26,507 nucleotides of DNA from Muribaculaceae bacterium. GTDB lineage: Bacteria; Bacteroidota; Bacteroidia; Bacteroidales; Muribaculaceae. The stretch spans positions 1 to 26,507 of the forward strand of contig JAFLTK010000142.1 in assembly GCA_022511505.1 (NCBI GenBank), given 5' to 3'. The notes beneath the pieces were generated by a model. It was given only the letters and a program-made list of their open reading frames with translations. It ran no database searches and was not told the origin of the DNA. How positions within the stretch are numbered: position 1 is the first letter of the stretch; each line of letters begins with the position of its first letter. Both the position numbers and the translations under genes were made by a program. Positions 14,296 to 22,878 of the stretch are shown here, piece by piece.

Positions 14296-14739
14296 TTAGT
14301 CGTCAAATTCCTCCTCTTCATCGTCATCGATGTCATCCCAGTCAAAATCCCATCCTGTGGCCTCCTCGGTAAAGCGGGCCATCTCACGGCCATCTCGTTT
14401 GGTCGGGCGACCCAGGCCCTTGCGTCGGTCGATAAATCCGCTGATTTTGACCACATCGAGAAGATGCAATTGGTCGGCCGGTGTGATGTCCTCAAGATAT
14501 TCGGGTACGAGCCGCGCGCCAAGTCGGTTCTCGGTCAGAGCAATCACACGGAACGAGTAGGTCACCGGCGGACGGCGAACGCTGACAATGTCGCCAACCT
14601 TGACGCCGCGCGATGGCTTGACGGCAACGTCGTTAATCATCACGCGCCCTTTTTTGCACGCCTCGGTGGCGATGGTCCTTGTCTTGAAAAGCCTCATCGC
14701 CCAAATCCATTTGTCTATTCTGACTTCGCTTTTTGCCAT
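14296..14739 (-). CDS. hslR: S4-domain RNA-binding protein, Hsp15 type
   Basis: This 147-residue protein has an S4 domain (about 5-65: VRIDKWIWAMRLFKTRTIA, then GRVMINDVAVKPSRGVKVGD). It ends with GLGRPTKRDGREM, the Hsp15 signature. Hsp15 binds 50S subunits carrying a stalled peptidyl-tRNA after a ribosome splits, and helps recycle them. The C-terminus is very acidic (DFDWDDIDDDEEEEFDD), unlike the basic tail of E. coli Hsp15. It directly follows pth (34-nt gap), which fits: Pth releases peptidyl-tRNA and Hsp15 handles stalled 50S. The symbol rests on family resemblance. Confidence 0.88.
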   Translation of the reverse strand: MAKSEVRIDKWIWAMRLFKTRTIATEACKKGRVMINDVAVKPSRGVKVGDIVSVRRPPVTYSFRVIALTENRLGARLVPEYLEDITPADQLHLLDVVKISGFIDRRKGLGRPTKRDGREMARFTEEATGWDFDWDDIDDDEEEEFDD

Positions 14740-14773
14740 TTAGGTTGGTTGCTGTTCTCCGAGTCCTCCGGAA

Positions 14774-15337
14774 TTATTTGTTGTTATACATATTCATTGC
14801 GCGGTCGATGCCGGCAAGCGCATAGGTCTTGACGGCGTCAACGGCAATCTCGATGCGCTCGGGCAGCAACGTCTGTTGCTCGGGAGTGAACGGGCCGAGG
14901 ACATAGTCAATCTGGCATCCGCGCGGAAAGTCGTTGCCAATGCCAAATTTCAACCGTGCATAGTCTTGAGTGCCAAGCATTTCGGCGATGTTCTTCAACC
15001 CGTTGTGGCCGGCGTCGCTGCCTCGCGGTTTGAGACGTATCGCTCCAAAGGGGAGCGCGATGTCGTCGACAATTATCAGGATGTTTTCAAGCGGAATATT
15101 CTCCTGTTGTTTCCAGTAACGAACGGCCACGCCGCTTAGGTTCATATAGGTCGACGGCTTGAGCAAAACTAACTGGGCGTTCTTGACGCGCATCGTTGCA
15201 ACGTCGCCATAGCGGCGCGTTGTAAAAGTAGTATTGGATGCCGCGGCAAGGGCATCCAATACTTTAAATCCGATATTGTGACGGGTATTAGCATACTCGT
15301 TGCCGATGTTGCCAAGCCCTACAATAAGATACTTCAT
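14774..15337 (-). CDS. pth: Peptidyl-tRNA hydrolase
   Basis: This 187-residue protein is of normal Pth length. Active-site residues are in place: N10 and H20 in GLGNIGNEYANTRHNIGF, N66 in KPSTYMNLSG, D91/D92 in IIVDDIALPFG and N112 in GSDAGHNGLKN. The last block usually reads GGHNGL; here the first Gly is Ala. The enzyme cleaves peptidyl-tRNA that has dropped off ribosomes, freeing tRNA. It lies 47 nt after rplY, a pairing common across bacteria, and is read in the same operon. Confidence 0.97.
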   Translation of the reverse strand: MKYLIVGLGNIGNEYANTRHNIGFKVLDALAAASNTTFTTRRYGDVATMRVKNAQLVLLKPSTYMNLSGVAVRYWKQQENIPLENILIIVDDIALPFGAIRLKPRGSDAGHNGLKNIAEMLGTQDYARLKFGIGNDFPRGCQIDYVLGPFTPEQQTLLPERIEIAVDAVKTYALAGIDRAMNMYNNK

Positions 15338-15384
15338 TCAGTCTACAGTTGGTTGTAGAATAGATGGTTACGCGCGGCTTTTGA

Positions 15385-16041
15385 TTACTTGCCGGCAGCA
15401 GCGGCGGCAGCAGCACCACGAGCGGCACGGGTCAACTGAACGGCGCAAACAACGGCGTTCTTGGCGTTCATCAATTCGAAATCATCGAAATGGAGTTCGC
15501 CGACCTGCAGAGTCTTGCCAAGACCAAGGTTGTCAACGTTGATGACAACGCGCTCGGGAATCTTGGTGTAGACGGCGCGAACTTTGATTTTCTTCATCGA
15601 CAGATTCAACTTACCACCGGCCTTAACACCCTCGGCGTGACCCTCGAGTTTAACGGGAACCTCGATGGTAACGGGCTTCTCGTCGTTAACTTCGAGAAGG
15701 TCCATGTGGAGGATAGTGTCCTTAACGGGGTGGAATTGAAGGTCCTTGAGGACGGCCATGCGCTTGCGACCGTTGAGGTCGAGCTCGATGGCAAAGATTT
15801 CGGGAGTGTAGACAAGTTTGCGAACTGCATCCTGAGTCACAACGAGGTCGGTAGTTACCAGACCCTTGCCATTGCCGATTTCGACAATCTTCTCGCCGGC
15901 CTCGAGAGTGCCGGTGAAGGGGAGGTCAACAACCTTACCGCCGTTCAAAACAACGGGGATTTTGTTCTCCTTGCGGAGGGCCTTTGTAGCCTTCTTGCCC
16001 AGATCGGTGCGGGGCTCGGCTGAAAGCTGGAATGTTTTCAT
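15385..16041 (-). CDS. rplY: Large ribosomal subunit protein bL25, CTC form
   Basis: This 218-residue protein has the 5S rRNA-binding L25 domain (about 1-92: MKTFQLSAEPRTDLGKKATK, then IPVVLNGG). The C-terminal TL5/CTC domain (about 95-195) contains FHPVKDTILHMDLLEV and VPVKLEGHAEGVKAGG. The tail is Ala-rich (RGAAAAAAAGK), encoded by GC-rich repeats. bL25 binds 5S rRNA in the central protuberance. It is the first gene of rplY-pth-hslR-PHP, behind a strong promoter and a leader of about 120 nt. Confidence 0.97.
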   Translation of the reverse strand: MKTFQLSAEPRTDLGKKATKALRKENKIPVVLNGGKVVDLPFTGTLEAGEKIVEIGNGKGLVTTDLVVTQDAVRKLVYTPEIFAIELDLNGRKRMAVLKDLQFHPVKDTILHMDLLEVNDEKPVTIEVPVKLEGHAEGVKAGGKLNLSMKKIKVRAVYTKIPERVVINVDNLGLGKTLQVGELHFDDFELMNAKNAVVCAVQLTRAARGAAAAAAAGK

Positions 16042-16168
16042 TCTTGGTTTAAGTTTTTGTGTTACTAAAAATTAAGTCATCTTGCTTCTTAATTTCCCAT
16101 CACACGGCGAGGGCGAGCTCGTCGACCCCCTGTTGCCTTATCGAGTCAGGGATGCTCAGAAAGCGACC

Positions 16169-16200
16169 GCAAAGATACAACATATTCTCGACATCACCAA
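16169..16200 (-). promoter_or_regulatory. Promoter of rplY operon
   Basis: On the minus strand TTG (16200-16198), 20 nt, then TATCTTTGC (16177-16169), an exact consensus match. The start near 16162 leaves an untranslated leader of about 120 nt (16042-16162). The leader contains the palindrome CGAGCTCG (16114-16121), and no ORF of note. Confidence 0.85.
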
Positions 16201-16275
16201 ATCCCCATCCACCTTTTCTCTGAAACATTTCTCATTTCATCCCTTTCATCCCTTTTCCCGGTCCTTTTTGCAGCG

Positions 16276-17199
16276 TTAAATAGTTGGAGGAATGGCGGCA
16301 AGGGCGGCGGGGAGGAGGGGGCGAGTGCCGTCGAGGTAGATGACCGTAGGGTCTCGCTGGAGCCAGGTCATCTGTTTTTTTGCGTAGACGCGGGTGTTTT
16401 TGGCGATGCGTGCTATGGCGGTCTCGCGGTCCATGGTGCCGTCAAGCATGGCGAAGATTTCTTTGCAACCGACGGTGTTGAGGGAGTTTAGAGTGCGGCG
16501 GTCATAGAGGCGCGTGACTTCGTCGATCATGCCTGCGGCAACCATGGCGTCGACGCGTCGGTTGATGCGGTCAAAGAGTATGTCGCGGGGCAGGGAGATG
16601 GCGAGTTTTATGACGTCAAAATCGCGTGGTTTGCGGCGCCCGGTGCAGAGGCGAGAGTAGGGCTCGCCGGCCTGGAGGCAAATCTCGATGGCGTGGACAA
16701 CGCGGCGCGGGTTGCGCATGTCGACGCGCCCTTCGGCGGCCGGGTCGAGACGGCGCAAGTAGTCAACCATATAGTCAAGGCCATGCTCTTGATACATCGA
16801 GGCTACCTGTTGCCTGACGGCATCGGTTATCGTCGGCAACTCGTCGATGCCGTTGACAACGGCGTCGATATACATCATCGAGCCGCCGGCCATGACGGCA
16901 AAGCGGTTGTTCTGCCACAGGCGCTTGAGCAACCTGAGCGCTTGATCTTCAAACATGGCGGCGCTAAAGTAGTCCTCGACCGAGAGAGTGCCGACGAAGT
17001 GGTGTCGCGCGGCGGCTAATTCGTCCGGGGTTGGCGCGGCGGTAGTGATAGGGATTTCGCTAAAGATTTGTCGCGAGTCGGCCGAGATGATTTCACAGTC
17101 GAGCCGACGCGCGATGTCGATAGCGAGAGCCGTCTTGCCGCTACCGGTGGGTCCGGTAACGACAATCAGGACAGGGCGTTGCTGATTTCGGCCAATCAT
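16276..17199 (-). CDS. miaA: tRNA dimethylallyltransferase
   Basis: This 307-residue protein adds the dimethylallyl group to N6 of A37 in tRNAs that read codons starting with U. The P-loop GPTGSGKT (16-23) is followed by ISADSRQIF (39-47, the catalytic Asp41) and the DMAPP/tRNA-binding region. NPRRVVHAIEI and TLNSLNTVGCKEI are family blocks. The usual GGTGLY reads GGSMMY here. The start ATG at 17199 overlaps the pepT stop as ATGA, so translation is probably coupled. No clear terminator follows; the rplY promoter begins 76 nt downstream. Confidence 0.96.
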   Translation of the reverse strand: MIGRNQQRPVLIVVTGPTGSGKTALAIDIARRLDCEIISADSRQIFSEIPITTAAPTPDELAAARHHFVGTLSVEDYFSAAMFEDQALRLLKRLWQNNRFAVMAGGSMMYIDAVVNGIDELPTITDAVRQQVASMYQEHGLDYMVDYLRRLDPAAEGRVDMRNPRRVVHAIEICLQAGEPYSRLCTGRRKPRDFDVIKLAISLPRDILFDRINRRVDAMVAAGMIDEVTRLYDRRTLNSLNTVGCKEIFAMLDGTMDRETAIARIAKNTRVYAKKQMTWLQRDPTVIYLDGTRPLLPAALAAIPPTI

Positions 17200-18419
17200 T
17201 TTTGCCCAACGAGGCGGGCAATCTCGACGATGACCTCGGTTGCTTTTTCCATCGAGGGGATGGGCACAAACTCAAAGCGGCCGTGGAAGTTCAGTCCGCC
17301 GGCAAAGATGTTGGGGCATGGTAGACCTTTGAACGAGAGTTGAGCGCCGTCGGTTCCTCCGCGGATGGGGACAACCTTGGGGGTAACATCGACATTGCGC
17401 ATGGCCTGCTCGGCAATCTCGATGACGTGCATGACCGGCTCGATTTTCTCTCGCATGTTGTAATACTGGTCTTTAATTTCGATTGAGGCACAATCGGGGA
17501 ACTCGTTATTGATTTTGCGGCAGAGGTGTTCGAGTTCTTTCTTTCGGCGCTCAAAGCGGTCGCGGTCGTGGTCGCGGATGATGTAGGTCAGTGTTGTTTC
17601 CTCAACCGAGCCCTCGATTGAAACGAGGTGATAGAAGCCCTCGCGCTCCTCGGTGTGCTCGGGAGTTTCCCAGCGCGGAAGCATGATGATAAACTCGTTG
17701 GCAACACGCATCGAGTTGAGCATCTTGTGTTTAGCATAACCGGGGTGAACGTTGCGACCCTTGAACGTTACTTTGGCAACGGCAGCGTTGAAGTTCTCAT
17801 ATTCGAGTTCGCCAATCTCGCCGCCATCCATAGTGTAGGCCCATTTTGCGCCGAAGCGCTCGACGTCAAACTTGTGGGCGCCCTGACCTATCTCCTCGTC
17901 GGGGTTGAAGGCGATGCGGATATCACCGTGTTTAATCTGCGGATTCTTTTGGAGGAAGTCGATAGCGGTGATAATCTCGGCGATACCGGCCTTGTCGTCG
18001 GCGCCGAGCAGCGTGTTGCCGTCGGTAACAATCAGGTCTTGACCGACATAGTGGAGCAGTTCGGGAAACTGGGAGGGGGAGAGGACAATGCCCTCGGTGG
18101 CATTAAGGGTGATATCATTGCCGTCATAGCGCTCGACGATGCGGGGCGACACGTGGCGGCCGCTCATGTCGGGCGAAGTGTCGAGGTGGGCAATGAAGCC
18201 GATAGTCGGCGTGTCGGGGTTGCCGTTATTTCCCGGCAATGTGGCCATCAGATAGCCGTTGTCGTCAAGCGAAATGTCGCTGAGCCCCATGTTACGAAGT
18301 TCTGTTTCAAGGTGTTGGGCAAATATCATCTGTCCCGGCGTCGACGGCGTCATGTTGGTCAACTCGTCGCTCTGGGTGTCAAACTTGACATACTGCAAAA
18401 ATCGGTCAACAACAGTCAT
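17196..18419 (-). CDS. pepT: Peptidase T (tripeptide aminopeptidase)
   Basis: This 407-residue M20B metallopeptidase releases the N-terminal residue of tripeptides in the cytoplasm. The two-zinc site is visible: H78 and D80 in IGFIAHLDTSPD, D141 in LLGADDKAG, E175/E176 in NPDEEIGQG and D198 in TMDGGE. A late His comes from LNFHGRFEFVP. The lid domain (about 205-320, with GRNVHPGYAKHKMLNSM) is intact. It has a -7 element 66 nt upstream and is translated just ahead of miaA with a 4-nt overlap. There is no signal peptide. Confidence 0.97.
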   Translation of the reverse strand: MTVVDRFLQYVKFDTQSDELTNMTPSTPGQMIFAQHLETELRNMGLSDISLDDNGYLMATLPGNNGNPDTPTIGFIAHLDTSPDMSGRHVSPRIVERYDGNDITLNATEGIVLSPSQFPELLHYVGQDLIVTDGNTLLGADDKAGIAEIITAIDFLQKNPQIKHGDIRIAFNPDEEIGQGAHKFDVERFGAKWAYTMDGGEIGELEYENFNAAVAKVTFKGRNVHPGYAKHKMLNSMRVANEFIIMLPRWETPEHTEEREGFYHLVSIEGSVEETTLTYIIRDHDRDRFERRKKELEHLCRKINNEFPDCASIEIKDQYYNMREKIEPVMHVIEIAEQAMRNVDVTPKVVPIRGGTDGAQLSFKGLPCPNIFAGGLNFHGRFEFVPIPSMEKATEVIVEIARLVGQK

Positions 18420-18484
18420 AGTGGTTTATCGTGTTTAGATATATAAATCATGGGTATTAGCGCGCAAGAGAACGCGTAGTGACG

Positions 18485-18493
18485 GCAAAGTTA
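18485..18493 (-). promoter_or_regulatory. -7 promoter element of pepT-miaA
   Basis: TAACTTTGC on the minus strand matches TAnnTTTGC. The -33 region is T-rich without an exact TTG at 20 nt. It faces the divergent PASTA-rluD promoter, which lies about 60 bp away. Confidence 0.65.
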
Positions 18494-18554
18494 CAAAAAA
18501 TCTTTGTAAAAAAATGCGAAAGAGGTAAATTACAATGATATTGGATTGGATTGG

Positions 18555-18586
18555 TTGGCTGTGTCGAGGATTTTATATAAATTTGC
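18555..18586 (+). promoter_or_regulatory. Promoter of PASTA-rluD operon
   Basis: TTG (18555-18557), 20 nt, TAAATTTGC (18578-18586), an exact consensus match. The expected leader is about 25 nt. Confidence 0.85.
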
Positions 18587-18617
18587 GCTGAAATTTAGTT
18601 CTAAATAGAAAGTTATA

Positions 18618-19256
18618 GTGAATACACAAAATAATGACAGCGGCCGCGGACAGTCCAAGGGACGAAAGTGGGCTCTGATAGTGTTAAACTTCTTGCTCAT
18701 TTGCTGTGCCGGTATCTTCTTGATATGGTTGATGTTACAATGGCTTAACATCTGGACTGACCATGGCGACGAACTTCAGGTGCCCGACGTGAAGGGCGTT
18801 TATTTTGACGATGCACGCAGTCGTCTTGAGAATGCCGGACTTGGAGTCGAACTGAGTGACTCGGTTTATGACTCGTCGTTGCGTCCCGGCGCAGTTGTCG
18901 ACCAAAACCCCAAGGTTGGTACCCACGTGAAACCAGGTCGCACTATCTACCTGACCATCAATGCATTCTCCCCCAAGATGGTTTCGTTGCCGTCGCTGAA
19001 CGATATATCGGCGCGTCAGGCTCGTTCAATCCTCGAGGGGCTTGGCATTACCGATGTCAGCGAGGAGATTGTCATCTCAGAATATGCCAACCTTGTTCTT
19101 GGCGCACGTTACAACGGTCGTCAGTTGAACGCCGGTGCTCGTGTTCCCGTGACGGCTCATATAATCCTTGAAGTTGGCGACGGCATGCCGGAGTTGCCCG
19201 ACTCAATCGCTCCGGCCGATACAATTGCCATTTCGTCTCAAGTGTCCTTCTTCTAA
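18618..19256 (+). CDS. Membrane-anchored PASTA-domain protein
   Basis: This 212-residue protein has a GTG start at 18618; no earlier in-frame start follows the promoter, and the next Met lies inside the membrane helix. A short basic cytoplasmic part precedes one transmembrane helix (about 18-46). Two PASTA repeats follow in the periplasm: about 53-116 (QVPDVKGVYFDDARSRLENAG, then VVDQNPKVGTHVKPG) and about 121-190 (VSLPSLNDISARQARSILEGLG). PASTA domains bind uncrosslinked peptidoglycan or muropeptides. No Ser/Thr kinase or penicillin-binding domain is fused, so it is likely a cell-wall accessory protein. It is followed 17 nt later by rluD. Confidence 0.9.
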   Translation: MNTQNNDSGRGQSKGRKWALIVLNFLLICCAGIFLIWLMLQWLNIWTDHGDELQVPDVKGVYFDDARSRLENAGLGVELSDSVYDSSLRPGAVVDQNPKVGTHVKPGRTIYLTINAFSPKMVSLPSLNDISARQARSILEGLGITDVSEEIVISEYANLVLGARYNGRQLNAGARVPVTAHIILEVGDGMPELPDSIAPADTIAISSQVSFF

Positions 19257-19273
19257 TATAATAATGTGGCATT

Positions 19274-20392
19274 ATGGATACCACTAAGGACGGGTTTACG
19301 CCCGAGGATGACGAGTTGATTGAACTTGGCGACGGTGTAAATGCCGGTAGTGATGCCGACCGCATTGTTGAGGTTGAAGGGCGCGAGATGTATGAACACT
19401 TCCACTTTGTTGCCGACAAAGGACAGCAGCTGTTGCGCATTGATAAGTATCTGGTTCAGAGACTTGAAAAGTCGTCACGCAACCGCATTCAGCAGGCTGC
19501 CGAGGCCGGTTGTATCATTGTTAACGGACGCCCTGTCAAGAGCAATTATCGTGTCAAGCCGCTCGACAATATACAGATTGTCATGGACCGTCCTCGATAT
19601 GAGTTGGAAATTATACCCGAGGATATACCGCTCGAGATTGTCTATGAGGACGATGACTTGCTGGTGGTCAACAAGCCTGCCGGCCTTGTGGTCCATCCGG
19701 GTCACGGCAACTATAGCGGGACGCTTGTCAACGCGTTGGCTTACCACTTTCGCGACAATCCCAACTACGACGTCAGCGACCCCCGTCTGGGCCTCGTTCA
19801 TCGCATCGACAAGGATACATCAGGGTTGCTTGTAGTTGCCAAAACACCCGATGCCAAGACCGCCCTCGGCAAGCAATTTTTCAACAAGACAACCAAGCGA
19901 GAGTATGTCGCGGTGGTGTGGGGCATTCCCGAGCCGGCCGTTGGACGCATCGAGGGCAATATTGCCCGCAATCCCAAGGACCGGTTGCAGATGGCTGTGT
20001 TTGCGCCCGACAGCGGTATTGGCAAGCACGCCGTTACCCATTATGAAGTCATCGAGCCGCTTGGCCACGTTGCGGTTGTCAGATGTCGCCTTGAAACCGG
20101 CCGCACCCACCAGATTCGTGTCCACATGCTCCACATCGGCCACCCGTTGCTGAACGACGCCCGCTATGGCGGCGACAAAATTTTGCGCGGTAACCGCTCG
20201 TCAACCTACGCGCGATTTGTCGAGAATTGTTTCGCTGTCTGTCCACGTCAGGCGCTCCATGCCCGCACTCTCGGTTTTGTCCACCCGTCGACCGGCGAGG
20301 AGATGTTTTTTAGCGCTCCCGTCCCCGACGATATGACCGCAATGATTGAACGTTGGCGCAATCTCAATCAAAACACGCCGACTAATTCTTAA
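19274..20392 (+). CDS. rluD: RluD-type 23S rRNA pseudouridine synthase
   Basis: This 372-residue RluA-family enzyme has an N-terminal S4 domain (about 52-105: LLRIDKYLVQRLEKSSRNRIQ). The catalytic domain contains VNKPAGLVVHPG and HRIDKDTSGLLVVAK with catalytic Asp179. TGRTHQIRVHMLHIGHPLLND and RQALHARTLGF follow. RluD modifies helix 69 of 23S rRNA; the exact target here is inferred from family likeness. An acidic N-terminal extension of about 48 residues precedes the S4 domain. It is cotranscribed with the PASTA gene. The acyltransferase behind it has its own promoter. Confidence 0.92.
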   Translation: MDTTKDGFTPEDDELIELGDGVNAGSDADRIVEVEGREMYEHFHFVADKGQQLLRIDKYLVQRLEKSSRNRIQQAAEAGCIIVNGRPVKSNYRVKPLDNIQIVMDRPRYELEIIPEDIPLEIVYEDDDLLVVNKPAGLVVHPGHGNYSGTLVNALAYHFRDNPNYDVSDPRLGLVHRIDKDTSGLLVVAKTPDAKTALGKQFFNKTTKREYVAVVWGIPEPAVGRIEGNIARNPKDRLQMAVFAPDSGIGKHAVTHYEVIEPLGHVAVVRCRLETGRTHQIRVHMLHIGHPLLNDARYGGDKILRGNRSSTYARFVENCFAVCPRQALHARTLGFVHPSTGEEMFFSAPVPDDMTAMIERWRNLNQNTPTNS

Positions 20393-20398
20393 TAGCAG

Positions 20399-20429
20399 TT
20401 GCAAATTTAAAGTTAGTTTTTTATCTTTG
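20399..20429 (+). promoter_or_regulatory. Promoter of acyltransferase gene
   Basis: TTG (20399-20401), 20 nt, TATCTTTG (20422-20429), an exact consensus match. The ATG at 20443 lies only 13 nt after the -7 box, so the leader would be very short. If the second ATG at 20455 were used, it would be about 20 nt. Confidence 0.8.
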
Positions 20430-20442
20430 TGCCGCAAAATAG

Positions 20443-21627
20443 ATGAAGACACCAATGACCAAAGTTCTTGATCATACTGATTTCGCTGATATCGCTCCGT
20501 ATGAAGATAGCGAGTTTGCCGCGCGGATGCGTAGCCTCGTCGAGGAGCCGGGTTTTGAACATGCCGTTAGGTTTGTGATGCCCGAGGTTGATTATCAGGA
20601 GTTTGTCAATCGCTTGAAACAGGTTCCCAACAACGAGCGATTTCAACTTGATATAATGTGGCCATTCTTGGAAATGCTTGCCAAGCGCACAACGACCGGT
20701 GTTTCCATGAGCGGTCAAGAGTCGATTAATCCCGACCATTGCTACACATTTATTACCAACCATCGCGACATTGTTCTCGATGCGTCGTTCCTTAACTTGA
20801 TGTTTATCCGCCATCAGTTGCCGACGTCAGAAGTTGCCATCGGCAATAACTTGCTGATATATGATTGGATAACCGACCTTGTAAAACTCAATAAAAGTTT
20901 CATCGTCAAGCGCAACTTGAAGATGACGGCGGCGCTTCAAGCAGCCAAGCAACTGTCGGGTTACATTCATTATGCCATTCAGAGCAAGCACCAGAGCGTT
21001 TGGATTGCTCAGCGCGAGGGTCGTGCCAAGGATTCGAACGATGTCACCCAAGAGAGCCTTATTAAGATGCTTGCACTGGCCGGCGGCGAGAGCATGCTCG
21101 ACAATCTGAAGGCGATTAACCTTTGTCCCGTCGCCATTACATACGAGTATGACCCCAACGATTATCTGAAGGCCCGAGAGATGTTGCTTCGCCATCGCGA
21201 CCCGGAGTTCAAGAAGTCACAGCGCGACGACCTTTTCAGCATGGAAACTGGCCTGTTGCAGTTTAAGGGCAGGGTTCATTTCACCGTGTCGAGGTGTATC
21301 AATGATGAACTTAACAAACTGGAACCCGGGCTCGAGAAAGCCGAAGTTGCCCATCAGGTCGCCGCGATTATCGACCGTAACATCCATGCCGGCTACATGA
21401 TATATCCCGTCAACTATATCGCCTACGACCGATATTATGAAACCGACCGTTTCCGAGACTGTTACACCGAGCAAGACATTCTTGATTTTGATGCCTATAT
21501 CGACGGTCAGTTGGCAAAAGTTGACGTCGAAGACCCGACGACCGAGGATGTCGCATTCATGCGCGGAAAGATATATGAAATGTATGCCAACCCGCTGAAA
21601 AACAAACTTGCAGCAACCCAAGGCTGA
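20443..21627 (+). CDS. PlsC/PlsB-like acyltransferase
   Basis: This 394-residue protein looks like a glycerolipid acyltransferase. The substrate-pocket block is YTFITNHRDIVLDASFL (about 101-117). The basic block QREGRAKDSND (about 192-202) corresponds to the phosphate-binding EGTRS/EGGRS motif. The catalytic His107 is followed by Asp113, spacing HX5D; plsC and plsB proteins have HX4D. There is no signal peptide and no obvious long membrane helix, so it is probably peripheral on the inner membrane. It likely adds an acyl chain to (lyso)phosphatidic acid or a related lipid; substrate unknown. Met5 (20455) is an alternative start. Confidence 0.75.
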   Translation: MKTPMTKVLDHTDFADIAPYEDSEFAARMRSLVEEPGFEHAVRFVMPEVDYQEFVNRLKQVPNNERFQLDIMWPFLEMLAKRTTTGVSMSGQESINPDHCYTFITNHRDIVLDASFLNLMFIRHQLPTSEVAIGNNLLIYDWITDLVKLNKSFIVKRNLKMTAALQAAKQLSGYIHYAIQSKHQSVWIAQREGRAKDSNDVTQESLIKMLALAGGESMLDNLKAINLCPVAITYEYDPNDYLKAREMLLRHRDPEFKKSQRDDLFSMETGLLQFKGRVHFTVSRCINDELNKLEPGLEKAEVAHQVAAIIDRNIHAGYMIYPVNYIAYDRYYETDRFRDCYTEQDILDFDAYIDGQLAKVDVEDPTTEDVAFMRGKIYEMYANPLKNKLAATQG

Positions 21628-21661
21628 AGAACTTGAAGTTACAGTAACGCTGAAGTGATAT

Positions 21662-22849
21662 ATGAGACTGCCGATAGTGATGAGCGCGATAATGATGGCA
21701 ATAGCCTTGCTGATAGATGTTTACATCTACAGGGCGCTGAAACGTCGCTTTAAGTCGTTGCTACCGGCCCGCGTCTATGCCGTCAGCGCCTGTGTGTTCA
21801 TCGCCGGGCTTATAGTTGCTTTTATGCTCCCGCGTTCGAGCGGCAACGACGACACGCTCCGTGCGGTCATGTGGATTCTTTTCACGTTCATCAGTATCTA
21901 TTTCGCCAAACTCATTTTTGTCATTTTTGACCTCATTGCGGCAGTTCCGAGATTGTTTCGTCGCAAGCGCCTGCGCCCGGTGTCGCTTGTAGGTGTCGGG
22001 CTTGGTGTCATCACGTTTTTGGCGATGTGGTGGGGCGCGGCGATAAACCGCTATGATTATCAGGTAAAAGACGTCGAGGTGAAAATCGATAACTTGCCCG
22101 ACTCGTTTGACGGATATAAAATAGCGCAAATCAGTGACTTGCACGTCGGGACGTTTGGCAACGACACAACCTTTGTCCACGACCTCGTCGATGCTGTCAA
22201 TGCTCTCAATCCCGATATGATTGTTTTTACCGGTGATATTGTCAACCGCCACACCGGCGAGTTGTTGCCTCACGTCGCACCGCTCAGCCGGCTCCACGCG
22301 CGTGACGGCGTCTACGCGATACTTGGTAATCACGACTATGGCGATTACAGTTACTGGCCTGATAAAGCGTTGAAGCGTAGGAACTTGGAGGACCTTCACC
22401 GCCTCGAGCGCGGGATGGGCTGGAATCTGTTGCTCAACGAAACGGCGTGGTTGCATCGCGCGGGCGACTCTATCGCCATCATCGGCGTGGAAAACGTCGG
22501 TGAACCTCCGTTCCACACCTACGGCTCGCTCCCCGCTGCCTATTCAACTCCCTCTGACTCCAACGTGAAAATACTTCTATCCCATAATCCTTCCCATTGG
22601 AATAATGATATTGCCAACGTCGACACGATGAACATAGCGCTGACACTCTCCGGACACACCCACGCTATGCAGACCGAAATCTTGGGCCTCTCGCCCGCGG
22701 CATGGAAATATAAGACTTGGGGCGGCCTCTACACCGATAGCCTCGGCAGAAATCTCTATGTCAATATTGGCGCCGGGACTGTCGGCGTCCCGATGAGGCT
22801 CGGAGCAACCCCCGAGATAACCCTCTTCTCGCTCAAAAAAAGTCACTAA
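21662..22849 (+). CDS. Membrane-bound metallophosphoesterase, calcineurin-like
   Basis: This 395-residue protein has four hydrophobic N-terminal helices (up to about residue 130). A calcineurin-like phosphoesterase domain follows, resembling the YkuE/YaeI type. Metal ligands appear in order: D159 and H161 (SDLHVG), D192 (FTGDIV), N223 and H224 (LGNHDYG), a His in LLSHNPSHW, and H332 and H334 (SGHTHAMQ). YaeI/YkuE and LpxG proteins with this layout hydrolyse phosphodiesters, including UDP-diacylglucosamine; the substrate here is unknown. It lies 34 nt after the acyltransferase and 29 nt before tex, with no promoter in between. Confidence 0.9.
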   Translation: MRLPIVMSAIMMAIALLIDVYIYRALKRRFKSLLPARVYAVSACVFIAGLIVAFMLPRSSGNDDTLRAVMWILFTFISIYFAKLIFVIFDLIAAVPRLFRRKRLRPVSLVGVGLGVITFLAMWWGAAINRYDYQVKDVEVKIDNLPDSFDGYKIAQISDLHVGTFGNDTTFVHDLVDAVNALNPDMIVFTGDIVNRHTGELLPHVAPLSRLHARDGVYAILGNHDYGDYSYWPDKALKRRNLEDLHRLERGMGWNLLLNETAWLHRAGDSIAIIGVENVGEPPFHTYGSLPAAYSTPSDSNVKILLSHNPSHWNNDIANVDTMNIALTLSGHTHAMQTEILGLSPAAWKYKTWGGLYTDSLGRNLYVNIGAGTVGVPMRLGATPEITLFSLKKSH

Positions 22850-22878
22850 ACTGATATTCACATTTATCTATTTTTTAT

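Noticed and set aside
16082..16279. 65-codon plus-strand ORF in the rplY upstream region
   Set aside because: It overlaps the rplY promoter and the miaA 3' end on the opposite strand, and has low complexity (HFSFHPFHPF).
17628..18446. 272-codon plus-strand ORF
   Set aside because: Antisense to pepT, whose active-site motifs are all present. No promoter or family likeness.
21761..22516. 251-codon minus-strand ORF
   Set aside because: Antisense to the metallophosphoesterase with complete metal motifs; no own features.
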